Positions 16,824-26,152 of a DNA stretch of 64,000 nt are shown here, one piece after another. This DNA is from Endozoicomonas sp965232255 (GTDB taxonomy: Bacteria; Pseudomonadota; Gammaproteobacteria; Pseudomonadales; Endozoicomonadaceae). The notes below the pieces were generated by a model. It was not told the DNA's origin, did no database searches, and was given only the letters and a program-made list of their open reading frames with translations. Both the position numbers and the translations under genes were made by a program. Numbering within the stretch: the stretch's first letter is position 1; each line of letters begins with the position of its first letter. The stretch is from the NCBI GenBank assembly GCA_965232255.1, contig OZ246962.1, positions 2,728,001 through 2,792,000 on the forward strand. The letters are read 5' to 3'.

Positions 16824-18656
16824 TCAAGACACATGATGCTGATTAATCACTTTCGACATTTCCTGAGTTAACCGACTGTAATCCTTGGTAAACTGTCCAC
16901 TGATGGATCCGAGAGCATCACCCATGGACTGCATTACTTTGGTCACCTCAGACTCCATGGCTTTATCTATCATTTGCACCTGCTTTTGTACAGACTCGCC
17001 TGTATCATTCAGTGTTTGCTCAATACTTTTTTCCAGTCCAGCAAATACACGATCTGCCTGCTTACGATGCTCCTCCGCATGCTCCTTGATCGTTCCAGAC
17101 AGAGATTGTCGCATTTCGTCAATAGAGCTGCCAAATGTGGACACCATTCGAGTCGTGTTCTCACCCACATTTTTTGTAGCTTCAATAAAGCTGGCATTGA
17201 TAGATTGATTGCCCTCACGAATGTCTTGAATCAATTCGCGGTTCAACGCTTTCAGCTCTTTATTGTCAGCTTGAAGCTCGTTGATCAGATTACGCAGGTT
17301 GTTATTAATATCATCAATGGTGGCCCGGAATTGCTCTTTGATTTCTTCGCTTGAGTTAGCCGTGGCTGCGGCTGCCTCAGTCAGGGCCGCACGAGTATTG
17401 TCCACCGTCTCCCGGTAGTTATCAGCACTTTCCAAAACGACGATTTTCAGTTGGCCAGCACTATCGATTACCCCCTTAGCCATGGTTTCATTGGCTTCAC
17501 GGGCACCGGAAATGACTTGGTCAATCTGACTGCGGATTTCTGGTACCGCTTCGACCGCTTTATCGCGCACTTGCTCAAAGACATTCAGATGACGAGACAG
17601 TTCTTCAATCTGATGCTGGTTAACCTCCATTACTTTCACCAGAGTATCCATAGCCACCGGAATGGACTGAGCTTTTTCCTCAATATGGGCAACTGAAGTT
17701 TCTGTCTGGGTAATTGCCTGAACACCGTGATCATATTGAACTTTCATGTCTGACAGTTGTTGCTTGTAGTTCTCTTGCCAGGTAACCAGCTCAAGGACTG
17801 CAGCATTCAGCTGTTTGAAGTTCTCACCAAATTGTTCCGTCAGATTGCTGTTAAAGTCCTGAATAACCGTTTTCAGGGCTTCGATCACCTGCTCTGTCGC
17901 AGATTTTGACATCATATCAGCAAAGTCTTGCAACTTGAGCCACAAACGATCTTCAAAAGCCTTAAAGTTATTTTGTTGCGATTGTGCCAATGAATTGATA
18001 CAGGCCAGTGCTTGAGAGGAGAGTTCGAGATGTTTCTCTAAGCGGCGCTGGTTATCATTGATATCTGATCGCATCAGTTTGAATTGTCCTACCAGACTGG
18101 ATTCGCTATCTCCTCCGATGGCCTTCTGCATATCCAGCAAGCCAGATGTTTGCTGTTCAACCAGCAACTGCAACTCTGCCAGACTGCCGTTATCTTCTTT
18201 GCAAAGAAACGTCTTAATCTTTTCAAGGCTTTCAGTCTGCTCTGACATTACAGAGTAAAGGTCGCTGGCTGTGACTTTATGAGAGGGAATGCTCCTGTCT
18301 TCATTGTTTTTATCCAGCGCCCCGGATGCGCCAAGACCTTTATAAACGATGGATAGCAACATCCCGGCCAGACTGGTGATAAAAGCTGTTTTCAAGCCAT
18401 CGAGCAGCGGTCCGATACTGCCATCAATGTTTGCCGTATCGAACTCCAGCAAACCTGCAACAATGCCCATAAAGGTGCCAAGAATGCCCAACGAAGTCAG
18501 TAAAGTTGGAGTGTAAAGGGTAAAGGCCTGATGTTTGTCTCTCTTTTTCCAGAAAATGGAAAGACCGAGTACCACCATTAAAACCACAAGAAAAATATCT
18601 GTAAGTAGCGGCGCACCCGCAGCACTGATGGTTTGTTCAATAGGTGTGGATAACAC
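16824..18656 (-). CDS. zorA: ZorA-like motor subunit (MotA/ExbB type) with long cytoplasmic tail
   Basis: 610 residues starting with GTG, with AGGAG about nine bases upstream. Three membrane helices lie near 17-36, 47-72 and 82-108. The second and third carry the MotA/TolQ-like patterns TSLGILGTFMGIVAGL and GLKTAFITSLAGML. From about 130 to the end the protein is helical, with heptad-like coiled coil (residues about 390-560). This matches the ZorA tail that extends into the cytoplasm and carries the invasion signal to effectors. First gene of the six-gene operon. A stand-alone MotA or TolQ would be much shorter. Confidence 0.88.
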   Translation of the reverse strand: MLSTPIEQTISAAGAPLLTDIFLVVLMVVLGLSIFWKKRDKHQAFTLYTPTLLTSLGILGTFMGIVAGLLEFDTANIDGSIGPLLDGLKTAFITSLAGMLLSIVYKGLGASGALDKNNEDRSIPSHKVTASDLYSVMSEQTESLEKIKTFLCKEDNGSLAELQLLVEQQTSGLLDMQKAIGGDSESSLVGQFKLMRSDINDNQRRLEKHLELSSQALACINSLAQSQQNNFKAFEDRLWLKLQDFADMMSKSATEQVIEALKTVIQDFNSNLTEQFGENFKQLNAAVLELVTWQENYKQQLSDMKVQYDHGVQAITQTETSVAHIEEKAQSIPVAMDTLVKVMEVNQHQIEELSRHLNVFEQVRDKAVEAVPEIRSQIDQVISGAREANETMAKGVIDSAGQLKIVVLESADNYRETVDNTRAALTEAAAATANSSEEIKEQFRATIDDINNNLRNLINELQADNKELKALNRELIQDIREGNQSINASFIEATKNVGENTTRMVSTFGSSIDEMRQSLSGTIKEHAEEHRKQADRVFAGLEKSIEQTLNDTGESVQKQVQMIDKAMESEVTKVMQSMGDALGSISGQFTKDYSRLTQEMSKVINQHHVS

Positions 18657-18964
18657 CGTTTTTATCTCCTAACGTCAGCCTCAGTGGTTGTAATCACTGT
18701 GAGTCGATTCAAGTCAGCACACACGCTACCGCCCACAGCTTGTACCATTGTCTTTTATTGACGCAGGGGAGCGCAGGGCCAGATAGCTCATACGCTATTA
18801 ATTGTACGTTCGTTATATTTTTGGTTATAGCTTTTTGTTAGTAGCAACCGAAAAAAGATAAGTAAAAAACAGGGATGGAGGAAAGACAGGATTTTGTGGC
18901 AGCAGACAAGGCTGCCGTAACAGCCTCTGCAAGGGACAATTCAGCCACTCTCTTCTGAAGTGGT
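18657..18964. promoter_or_regulatory. 308-bp region upstream of the zorA-like operon
   Basis: No gene. It separates the operon from yaeQ on the same strand and must hold the operon promoter unless yaeQ transcripts read through. A short inverted repeat (TCAGTG, 8-nt spacer, CACTGTGA) lies near 18680-18702, in the expected leader of zorA, and could be an operator or a leader hairpin. No promoter elements could be assigned with confidence. Confidence 0.4.
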
Positions 18965-19501
18965 TTAAGGAAAACGCTGGCTGATATCCAGCGTCAGACT
19001 TATTCTTTCATCACCCATGGTTATTTGTTGATCCTGAATGATGCAATGCAGCTTCATGGTCTTGCTGACCATGGTGGTCAGCTCGCTGGCCTGAGCCGGA
19101 ACCTGAAAGATGGTCAGATTATCAAAGCGCTTTACTTTCTGCTGATACTGCTGCCACCAGATATCTGAATTGCGACCGCCATAGTTATAAATAAAGACTT
19201 CCCCGGCTCGACCGCAGGCTTTTCTCAGGCGTTTTTCATCCGGCTGTCCCAGTTCAATCCAGGTATCAATATCACCGGTGAGGTTTTTCTGCCAGATGTC
19301 CGGTTCATCATCAGTACTGATGCCCCTGGTGAACTGTAGCCGGTCACCAGCGTGCAGACACCAGACCAGCAGTCTTAACATAGCCCGTTCGTCGTTTTCC
19401 GATGGGTGCCTGGCGATGGTCAGTTCATGGTCGGCGTAGTAAGCGCGGTTCATATCGGCGATATTGACCACTGCCTTGTAAATGGTTGCTTTTAATGCCA
19501 T
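18965..19501 (-). CDS. yaeQ: YaeQ family protein
   Basis: 178 residues, the family length. It begins MALKATIYKA and contains the YaeQ signatures around YYADHELTIARHPSENDERAMLR and ELGQPDEKRLRKACGRA. The YaeQ fold resembles PD-(D/E)XK nucleases; the E. coli protein was linked to transcription antitermination, but its biochemical role is unsettled. It is a single gene with no strong ribosome site. A divergent FNR-type box lies about 100 nt upstream, so oxygen-responsive control of yaeQ is also possible. Confidence 0.9.
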   Translation of the reverse strand: MALKATIYKAVVNIADMNRAYYADHELTIARHPSENDERAMLRLLVWCLHAGDRLQFTRGISTDDEPDIWQKNLTGDIDTWIELGQPDEKRLRKACGRAGEVFIYNYGGRNSDIWWQQYQQKVKRFDNLTIFQVPAQASELTTMVSKTMKLHCIIQDQQITMGDERISLTLDISQRFP

Positions 19502-19602
19502 GAATCATTCATTCCGAAAATGGCTGGATTTTAACCAGAAAATGCTTTGTTTGCCCGACAAATTCAACATCGGTAACAGTTTTTAAGCAGTAGCAGATTA
19601 CG

Positions 19603-19616
19603 TTGATACAAATCAA
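19603..19616 (+). promoter_or_regulatory. FNR/Anr box with matching promoter geometry
   Basis: TTGATACAAATCAA is a perfect match to TTGAT-N4-ATCAA. A TATTAT at 19639-19644 is placed as a -10 element for a start at about 19651. The box centre would then be at -41.5, the classical position for class II FNR activation. A structured, terminator-ended region begins at that start. The dyad is symmetric, so the divergent yaeQ could also be controlled. Confidence 0.7.
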
Positions 19617-19650
19617 TATGCAGAAAAAATACAATACGTATTATGCGATT

Positions 19651-19797
19651 AGCCTGCGGTGGGGAGAAAAAAAGAGGAAGGGCTCCTTGGCGAACAAAGG
19701 CCTTTATGCTCGGGGGGAGTGTACAATAGGGGCCACAAAGAAAAACCGCAGGCTGCTACTTTTATTTTTAAACCGGTATTAACTACCGGTTTTTTTT
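19651..19797 (+). ncRNA. Predicted FNR-dependent small RNA, about 147 nt
   Basis: Between the predicted start at 19651 and a strong terminator there is no credible open frame: a GTG-started frame at 19659 has no ribosome site and runs into the yecH antisense. The first ten bases (AGCCTGCGGT) are exactly complementary to 19745-19754 (ACCGCAGGCT), so the 5' end would pair near the 3' end and enclose a purine-rich interior. A perfect FNR box lies upstream. E. coli FnrS is an FNR-induced small RNA of similar size, but I see no sequence similarity to it. Function unknown. Confidence 0.55.
19770..19797 (+). terminator. Strong Rho-independent terminator
   Basis: A perfect 9-bp stem (AAACCGGTA / TACCGGTTT) with a TTAAC loop is followed by several more T. 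It ends the predicted small RNA and may also serve the convergent yecH-like gene, whose side is A/T-rich too. Confidence 0.85.
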
Positions 19798-19809
19798 ACT
19801 TCAATGATG

Positions 19810-20049
19810 TCACCCACGCTTGCAACAGCACCCCTGGTAACGAATACCATTTTCGCTCTCAATCAGCTTGCCCTTTTGCACAAACTGCTCAATTAACTGT
19901 TGCGCACTCAGATCGTGCAAAGAACAGGTGTGATAACGGGCCTCATCACCAAAATGGTTGGTAATAACTGTCAGCAGGGCATCACGGGTCAGGGCTTCCT
20001 GTTGGTCTTTGACCAAGTCCAGGACGTTGTGTCCATGTACAGATTCCAT
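19810..20049 (-). CDS. yecH: YecH family small metal-binding protein
   Basis: 79 residues. It follows the YecH/DUF2492 pattern: MESVHGHNVL at the start, RYHTCSLHDLSAQQL in the middle, and a Cys cluster (CCCK) at the end. His and Cys positions suggest metal binding. No biochemical role is established for the family. The gene is convergent with the predicted FNR-regulated RNA; a functional link is only a guess. Confidence 0.8.
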   Translation of the reverse strand: MESVHGHNVLDLVKDQQEALTRDALLTVITNHFGDEARYHTCSLHDLSAQQLIEQFVQKGKLIESENGIRYQGCCCKRG

Positions 20050-20138
20050 TGGCTTATTCTCGTACAGATGATAAAAAACATGTCAACGATACGCTGCCAC
20101 AAACAATTAAACAGTCGTACATATTCGTACGACGTGGT

Positions 20139-20816
20139 TCATTTGCTACCGACAAACCGGGCAATCATTACTGTGGGGCTCAACACACCAATAATGGCCT
20201 CCAGAATCACCAGACTTTGTGCCAGAGAACTGAGGGGCAGGATGTCGCCGTAGCCCAGTGTCGTCAGCGTGATAAAACTGAAATAGAGATAGTGGGGCCA
20301 GCTGGAGATATTTTCATTGGCCAGATCAAACGCTCCTGGCGAGAACAGGTTGACGATCAGGTAGATGTAGCTGAAGGTGATGCCGGTCAGTAGATAGAAA
20401 TTAACCGCGGCTAGCAGTTTTTCTGACTGAGGCTGAGGACTGAATAGATGACGGATCAGTATCAGCATCATGCACAGATGGAACATCATGCTAGCCACCA
20501 GAGTAAACAGATGTAGCCACTGTGGCGTACCGGGTGCTTCCAGCAAAATACGCAGCACCACAATGACAAGACCCGTGGCCTTGAGCCAAAAGCGAACTTT
20601 ACGGCTGTTTTCGGGCAGCGCGCCCAAGGTCAGCACCAGGCCAGCAATTATCAGGCAGGAGAAAGCCGTACCGACAATGCTCTGATTGGTTGAAAACATT
20701 GGTGCCACAACGATGCTGCTGGTAAGAATAGCCAGCAGCAAACCAAGGGAGCAGTTGGGAGCAGTGTTGTCAAAAAGTGTCAACGGAGATCGGGAAAACA
20801 TCGGTGTGCCTGGCAC
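20139..20816 (-). CDS. Potassium channel family protein (two-TM pore type)
   Basis: 225 residues with about six hydrophobic segments. Near the C-terminus is a pore loop and selectivity filter (TTLGYGDI) followed by a last helix, the Ion_trans_2 arrangement of bacterial potassium channels. An alternative start is the Met at residue 6. No RCK or cyclic-nucleotide domain is attached. It is a single gene, divergent from ftsK across about 200 nt. Confidence 0.85.
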   Translation of the reverse strand: MPGTPMFSRSPLTLFDNTAPNCSLGLLLAILTSSIVVAPMFSTNQSIVGTAFSCLIIAGLVLTLGALPENSRKVRFWLKATGLVIVVLRILLEAPGTPQWLHLFTLVASMMFHLCMMLILIRHLFSPQPQSEKLLAAVNFYLLTGITFSYIYLIVNLFSPGAFDLANENISSWPHYLYFSFITLTTLGYGDILPLSSLAQSLVILEAIIGVLSPTVMIARFVGSK

Positions 20817-21014
20817 AGTCGAGAAAATGGTGGTTAAAAATACCTTTACTTGTCACTGGAGGCCAGAAAAACTCTTTGCAGTTCAGCACCAGTTCAGCAC
20901 GGTCGCAATTAACACGGTCGTGATTTGTTGTGTACGATTGTCGTCAGAACTGAGCCCGTGTTATCTTCTCAAGACAAAACGCTGTGTTTATAGTCAGTTA
21001 TCCCAGGGAGCCGA

Positions 21015-23522
21015 ATGGCAGAGTTGGTCAGCAGTAAAAGTGATGAACTGGATGAGAACCTTTCATCGGACAAACGTCCGACACGTAAGAAGCGTTCCCG
21101 GTCAGAGAAAAAACCGAAGCGAAATAAAGACGAGTCTGCCGTGCGCAGTCGAGTCGTTCAAGGAACCAATGTGACACAAACCCTTTCATTGCGAGTGCGT
21201 GAAGGACTGATGTTTGCCTGGCTGCTACTGGCTGCATTTCTCACCCTGGCACTGGTCAGTTACGACAAGGTTGACCCTGGCTGGTCGCACGTCGATTCGC
21301 CTGGCACTATTGCCAACAGTGCCGGGCGCATCGGTGCCTGGTCGGCGGATTTCCTGTTGGCTCTGTTCGGTTTTCTGGCCTGGATCATTCCTGTTTTTTT
21401 GCTGGTTCAGGCAATCAAGGTTTTTCGTCACCGCCACGAGGTCACTATCTGGAATCCTCAACTGCTGTCCGTACGTGTTATCGCCTTTGTGTTGACCGCT
21501 ACTTCAGGCGCGGCCCTTGCCTCACTGCATTACCACACCCTTAATGAGCAGTTTCCGGCGACGTCGGGCGGTATTATTGGCCAACTGGTTATTGAACACT
21601 TTCTGCCGGCATTTAACGTCACTGGTAGTACATTATTGCTGATGGCCATGTTTTTGCTGGGCTTCACGCTTTATACCGATTTGTCCTGGTTCAAACTGAT
21701 GGACTGGGTGGGGGAGTGGAGTCTGCGTGTTGGGCGCCGTTGCAAAGAGCGCGTAAGCGGGCTGTATCAACCGGCAAAAATGACTGCCCAGGCCGCTGCA
21801 CACACCGTTATCACTAAAAGGAAAGAGGAGAAAAAATCTGAGCCCGTGCTGATGCTCGGAGATGATGACGAAGAAGAGACAATACTGCCAACGCGTCCGG
21901 TTCACTCTTTGCCGTCACCTGCGAAGTCAGAAACAGTAGCTGAACCACCACGAGCTGAACCACCACGCAAAGCGTCGCCGACTACCTCCGCGCCGGCAAA
22001 AAAGGCGCCTTTTGTTGCCGATATAGAAGTCACTGGTCGTTTGCCGGCAGCCTCATTGCTCGATGAAGCACGTCCTTCGGGCAAAGCCATGACGCAAGAG
22101 TCCCTCGATGCCATGTCTCGCTTGCTGGAGTTGAAGTTAAAAGACTTCGGCGTGGATGTAGACGTGGTGGAGGTGCATCCGGGGCCGGTGATTACCCGTT
22201 TTGAGATTGAACCGGCACCGGGCACCAAGGCGAGCAAAATCACTAACCTGGCCAGCGATCTGGCCCGCTCCCTGGCAGTGGTGAGCGTGCGGGTGGTGGA
22301 GGTTATTCCCGGTAAAACGGTAATGGGCATCGAAATTCCCAACGACGACCGGGAAACGGTGTTTTTCAGTGAGATTATCTCCTCCAGCGTCTTTGAGGAG
22401 GCACCGTCGCCAGTCAGTCTGGCTCTGGGTCACGATATCTCTGGTCGGCCGGTGGTGGTTGATCTGGCCAAGATGCCGCATCTGCTGGTAGCCGGTACCA
22501 CGGGTTCCGGTAAGTCGGTGGGTATCAACGCCATGTTGCTGTCCATGCTGTTCAAGTCGGACCCGAAAGAGGTTCGCCTGATCATGATCGACCCGAAAAT
22601 GCTTGAGCTGTCCATTTACGATGGCATTCCTCATCTGTTGGCACCGGTGGTCACCGATATGAAGGAAGCTGCCAATGCCTTGCGCTGGTGTGTGGCGGAG
22701 ATGGAGCGGCGCTACAAACTGATGGCCAACCTGGGCGTTCGTAACATTGCCGGCTACAACCGCAAGGTCAAAGAGAGCATGGCGCAGGGCGAACCCATCA
22801 GTGACCCGTTTTATCAGCCCGTATCGCCCGACGACGAAGCGCCGTTGTTGGATACGCTGCCCTTTATCGTGGTGGTGGTCGATGAATTTGCCGACATGAT
22901 GATGATTGTGGGCAAAAAGGTCGAGGAGCTGATTGCCCGCATTGCTCAGAAGGCCAGGGCAGCCGGGATTCATTTGATTCTGGCTACCCAGCGCCCGTCG
23001 GTGGATGTTATTACCGGCCTGATCAAGGCCAACGTACCCACTCGCATCAGTTTTCAGGTATCGAGCAAAATTGACTCGCGCACCATCATTGACCAGGGCG
23101 GTGCCGAACAGCTGCTCGGTCATGGTGATATGCTCTACTTGCCACCCGGAACCAGTGTTCCGGTGCGTATTCATGGCGCTTTTGTTGCCGATGATGAGGT
23201 GCACCGCGTGGTGGCCGACTGGCAGCAGCGTGGTGAGCCTGATTTTGTCGAAGAGATTCTCAATGGCATCAGCGAAGGCTCTGAAGGTAGCGCTTTCTCC
23301 GGCGGTCTTGATGACAGTGAGCAGGACGCGCTCTACGATGAAGCGGTGGCATTTGTTATCGAGTCCAGAAAGGCATCCATTTCATCAGTTCAGCGTCAGT
23401 TAAAGGTTGGCTATAACCGTGCTGCCAGAATGATCGAAGCGATGGAGGCGGCAGGTGTCGTTAGTCCCGCGATGAACAACGGTAACCGTGAGGTCATTGT
23501 GCCGCCGCAGCCAAAACACTGA
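21015..23522 (+). CDS. ftsK: DNA translocase FtsK
   Basis: 835 residues. FtsK sits at the division septum, pumps chromosomal DNA and activates XerCD recombination at dif. Order of parts: a basic N-terminus, four membrane helices (about 65-215), a short Pro/Ala/Glu linker (about 270-340), the motor with Walker A GTTGSGKSVG (about 495-504) and the TQRPSVDVITG loop, and a C-terminal gamma winged helix (about 768-830) that reads KOPS. The linker is short compared with E. coli FtsK. A GGGAG site precedes the ATG. It lies upstream of lolA and rarA, as usual. Confidence 0.96.
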   Translation: MAELVSSKSDELDENLSSDKRPTRKKRSRSEKKPKRNKDESAVRSRVVQGTNVTQTLSLRVREGLMFAWLLLAAFLTLALVSYDKVDPGWSHVDSPGTIANSAGRIGAWSADFLLALFGFLAWIIPVFLLVQAIKVFRHRHEVTIWNPQLLSVRVIAFVLTATSGAALASLHYHTLNEQFPATSGGIIGQLVIEHFLPAFNVTGSTLLLMAMFLLGFTLYTDLSWFKLMDWVGEWSLRVGRRCKERVSGLYQPAKMTAQAAAHTVITKRKEEKKSEPVLMLGDDDEEETILPTRPVHSLPSPAKSETVAEPPRAEPPRKASPTTSAPAKKAPFVADIEVTGRLPAASLLDEARPSGKAMTQESLDAMSRLLELKLKDFGVDVDVVEVHPGPVITRFEIEPAPGTKASKITNLASDLARSLAVVSVRVVEVIPGKTVMGIEIPNDDRETVFFSEIISSSVFEEAPSPVSLALGHDISGRPVVVDLAKMPHLLVAGTTGSGKSVGINAMLLSMLFKSDPKEVRLIMIDPKMLELSIYDGIPHLLAPVVTDMKEAANALRWCVAEMERRYKLMANLGVRNIAGYNRKVKESMAQGEPISDPFYQPVSPDDEAPLLDTLPFIVVVVDEFADMMMIVGKKVEELIARIAQKARAAGIHLILATQRPSVDVITGLIKANVPTRISFQVSSKIDSRTIIDQGGAEQLLGHGDMLYLPPGTSVPVRIHGAFVADDEVHRVVADWQQRGEPDFVEEILNGISEGSEGSAFSGGLDDSEQDALYDEAVAFVIESRKASISSVQRQLKVGYNRAARMIEAMEAAGVVSPAMNNGNREVIVPPQPKH

Positions 23523-23691
23523 TACCCGGTTTTAATGCGATTGACACCAGAACACCCTCCGTTCACCCTGAACAGCGCCGATGGGTGATTGACTGCATCA
23601 TTCGGCAAGCGCGGGGCGAACGGAAAATAAAGTTTCCACCCAGCAACCTCGTTGCAGTTATCTATCAGGTTTCATTGGATAAGTTGTCAAT

Positions 23692-24399
23692 ATGAACAAA
23701 AAAACATCGTTACTTGCTGTTATACCCCTGGTTTTCGCCATCAGTCTACCGCTTTCAGCAAGTGCAGACTCATCGGTAGCCACCGCGCCCGACGCCGCGC
23801 ATCACGATGAAAAAGCCGCCGGGGCTCTGGCGGTAAAGCTGCAGGCCATTAATTCGCTCAGTGCTGATTTTTCCCAAAGCACCAGCGACAAAAGCGGTCG
23901 CCCAAAAGTTGAAAAGGGCGAAATGCAGCTCAAGCGCCCCAACCAATTCCGTTGGCTGGTGACCACACCATTTAATCAGGAGATCATTGCCAGCAGCGGT
24001 AAGCTTTGGATGGTGGATCCGGATTTCCTGCAAGTGGTGATTAAGAATCAGGCTGGCCAGGCGAGCCCCACCGCAGTGCAACTGCTCAGCGGCAACGCTG
24101 CTAGCTTTTTACAGGATTACCTGGTGACAGGCGGGGACAGTGGGGCTGACCCCACTTATACACTCAAGCCAAGAAAAGCTTCTGATCTGTTCGAACAGCT
24201 TGAGATCCACTTTAAGCAAAACCAACTCTCTGCCATTACCATTTGGGACGCTCTCGGCGGTCAACGTCGCATTGAGTTTACCCAGGTTAAAGTGAACCAG
24301 CCGATTGCCAGCGATCTGTTTGTGCCCGACCTGAAAAAACTGGAACAGGCCGGTTACGACATTATTGATGAGAGCACTCTGAATGAGCGCGGGCGATGA
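23692..24399 (+). CDS. lolA: Outer-membrane lipoprotein carrier LolA
   Basis: 235 residues, somewhat longer than usual because of an extended N-terminal region. LolA ferries lipoproteins across the periplasm from LolCDE to LolB. A signal peptide (MNKKTSLLAV.. to SASA) is followed by the LolA pattern: SLSADFSQS, KRPNQFRWLVTTPFNQEIIASSGKLW and the hydrophobic-cavity strands. It overlaps rarA by ATGA, so the two are coupled. Confidence 0.93.
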   Translation: MNKKTSLLAVIPLVFAISLPLSASADSSVATAPDAAHHDEKAAGALAVKLQAINSLSADFSQSTSDKSGRPKVEKGEMQLKRPNQFRWLVTTPFNQEIIASSGKLWMVDPDFLQVVIKNQAGQASPTAVQLLSGNAASFLQDYLVTGGDSGADPTYTLKPRKASDLFEQLEIHFKQNQLSAITIWDALGGQRRIEFTQVKVNQPIASDLFVPDLKKLEQAGYDIIDESTLNERGR

Positions 24400-25715
24400 G
24401 ATCACTCTTTGATCAGCCGCCGGCTTACGAGCCGCTTGCCGCAAGAATGCGCCCGCAAAACCTGCAGGAATATCTCGGGCAAGAGCATATTCTGGCGCCG
24501 GGCAAACCGTTGCGTGAAGCGCTGGAACAAGGGTTACTGCACTCGATGATTTTTTGGGGCCCACCCGGAGTGGGCAAGACGACGCTGGCACGATTAATTG
24601 CCAATTGCACCGATGCGCGCTTTGTCACTTTGTCTGCCGTGCTTGCTGGTGTTAAAGATATTCGTGAAGCGGTGGCTACCGCGCGGGATGAGCAGTCTTT
24701 CCGAAAGCGCAAGACGGTGCTGTTCGTCGACGAAGTGCACCGTTTTAACAAAGCTCAGCAAGATGCCTTTTTACCTCATATAGAAGACGGCACGATTATA
24801 TTTATTGGTGCCACCACGGAAAATCCATCATTCGAGCTCAATAACGCGCTGTTGTCGCGCGCCAGAGTCTATGTACTAAAAACCCTTGATCACAGTGCTA
24901 TTGGCCAGTTACTCGACCAGGCCCTGAGCAACCGGGAACGTGGGCTCGGTGATAAAGAGCTGCAACTGGAACCAGCAGCCCGGGATATGCTTGTTCGCTA
25001 CAGCGATGGCGATGGCCGCAAAGCACTGAACACGCTGGAAGTAGTCTCCGACCTGGCCGAGAACGGCTTGATCAGCGCACAAACGGTACAGGCCATTCTT
25101 GCCGATACCGGTCGGCGATTCGATAAAGGCGGTGACGCTTTCTACGACACCATTTCAGCATTTCACAAATCTGTGCGTGGCTCCAACCCTGATGCCGCGC
25201 TTTATTGGGCGGCCCGCATTGTGGATGGTGGTGGCGATCCGCTCTATGTCATACGACGATTGGTAGCTATTGCCAGTGAAGATATTGGCAATGCCGATCC
25301 AAGAGCGCTGGACATAGCCCTCAACGCCTGGCAAGCGTTTGAGCGCTTGGGGGCCCCGGAAGGGCTGCTGGCTCTGGCCCATGCCACTGTCTACTGCGCC
25401 TGTGCCCCGAAAAGCAATGCCGTTTATCTAGCCTGGAAAGCGGCCCTGGACGACGTGCGCAATGGTGCCTCAGAGCCAGTACCGAACCATTTGCGTAATG
25501 CCTCCACACGCCTAATGGCTAGCCTTGGTCATGGGGAAGAGTACCGCTACGCCCACGATGAGCCCCACGCTTACGCTGCTGGTGAGCGATATTTTCCGGA
25601 CGCCATGGAGACCCGCAAGTATTATCATCCCAGTGATCGCGGGTTGGAGATCAAGATTGGGGAAAAACTGCACTGGCTGCATACCCTTGATGCAGGCAGT
25701 AAACGTGTTCGCTAG
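24396..25715 (+). CDS. rarA: Replication-associated recombination ATPase RarA (MgsA)
   Basis: 439 residues. RarA is a AAA+ protein acting at stalled replication forks, related to clamp loaders. Walker A is WGPPGVGKTT (about 50-60) and Walker B FVDEVHRFN; the sensor region GATTENPSF and the C-terminal tetramerisation part (FHKSVRGSNPDAALYWAARI) are all present. Its ATG overlaps the lolA stop. The order lolA-rarA-crcB-serS is the common gammaproteobacterial one. Confidence 0.95.
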   Translation: MRSLFDQPPAYEPLAARMRPQNLQEYLGQEHILAPGKPLREALEQGLLHSMIFWGPPGVGKTTLARLIANCTDARFVTLSAVLAGVKDIREAVATARDEQSFRKRKTVLFVDEVHRFNKAQQDAFLPHIEDGTIIFIGATTENPSFELNNALLSRARVYVLKTLDHSAIGQLLDQALSNRERGLGDKELQLEPAARDMLVRYSDGDGRKALNTLEVVSDLAENGLISAQTVQAILADTGRRFDKGGDAFYDTISAFHKSVRGSNPDAALYWAARIVDGGGDPLYVIRRLVAIASEDIGNADPRALDIALNAWQAFERLGAPEGLLALAHATVYCACAPKSNAVYLAWKAALDDVRNGASEPVPNHLRNASTRLMASLGHGEEYRYAHDEPHAYAAGERYFPDAMETRKYYHPSDRGLEIKIGEKLHWLHTLDAGSKRVR

Positions 25716-25750
25716 TCAATAATCAGGACATCCGCGTTCAGGGAACCAAG

Positions 25751-26152
25751 ATGAAATACTCGTATATTCTGAACTACCTTGCTGTTGCTTTCGGAGGAGC
25801 GATCGGAGCGCTGACCCGTTCACTGGTTTACGAATGGTTTGCCAGATTGGGCAATGACCGCCTGTATCCGTTACCAACCCTGACAGTAAACGTGATTGGC
25901 TCGTTTCTGATGGGCATTGCCTGGTATTGCCTGGTGGAAAAAAGCCTGCTTTCTCCGCTGTGGAAAGACATCATCAACGTTGGCTTTCTTGGTGCCCTGA
26001 CCACGTTTTCAACGTTTTCTCTGGATATTTTTCGGCTCTTTCAGTCTGACCGGTTTGCTGAGGCGCTGGCCTATGTGCTGGCCAGTGTTGTGCTCTGTGT
26101 GCTGGCAACGGCGTTTGGTTACCGAAGCATCAGTGCACTGCTCAATAGTTGA
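25751..26152 (+). CDS. crcB: Fluoride channel CrcB/Fluc
   Basis: 133 residues with four membrane helices. CrcB (Fluc) exports fluoride as a dual-topology dimer. The family motifs GGAIGALTRS, PTLTVNVIGSFLMG and GFLGALTTFSTFSLD are present. Only 35 nt separate it from rarA, so there is no room for a fluoride riboswitch and it is probably cotranscribed with rarA. Confidence 0.95.
   Translation: MKYSYILNYLAVAFGGAIGALTRSLVYEWFARLGNDRLYPLPTLTVNVIGSFLMGIAWYCLVEKSLLSPLWKDIINVGFLGALTTFSTFSLDIFRLFQSDRFAEALAYVLASVVLCVLATAFGYRSISALLNS

Noticed and set aside
19651..19690. Similarity of AGCCTGCGGT to a stretch of 6S RNA
   Set aside because: The match is only about nine bases; the required 5' half, size and neighbouring genes of 6S RNA are missing.
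22137..23204. A 355-codon minus-strand frame rich in His and Gln
   Set aside because: It lies fully antisense to the conserved FtsK motor.
25716..25750. Fluoride riboswitch before crcB
   Set aside because: Only 35 nt are available and no pseudoknot pattern is present.
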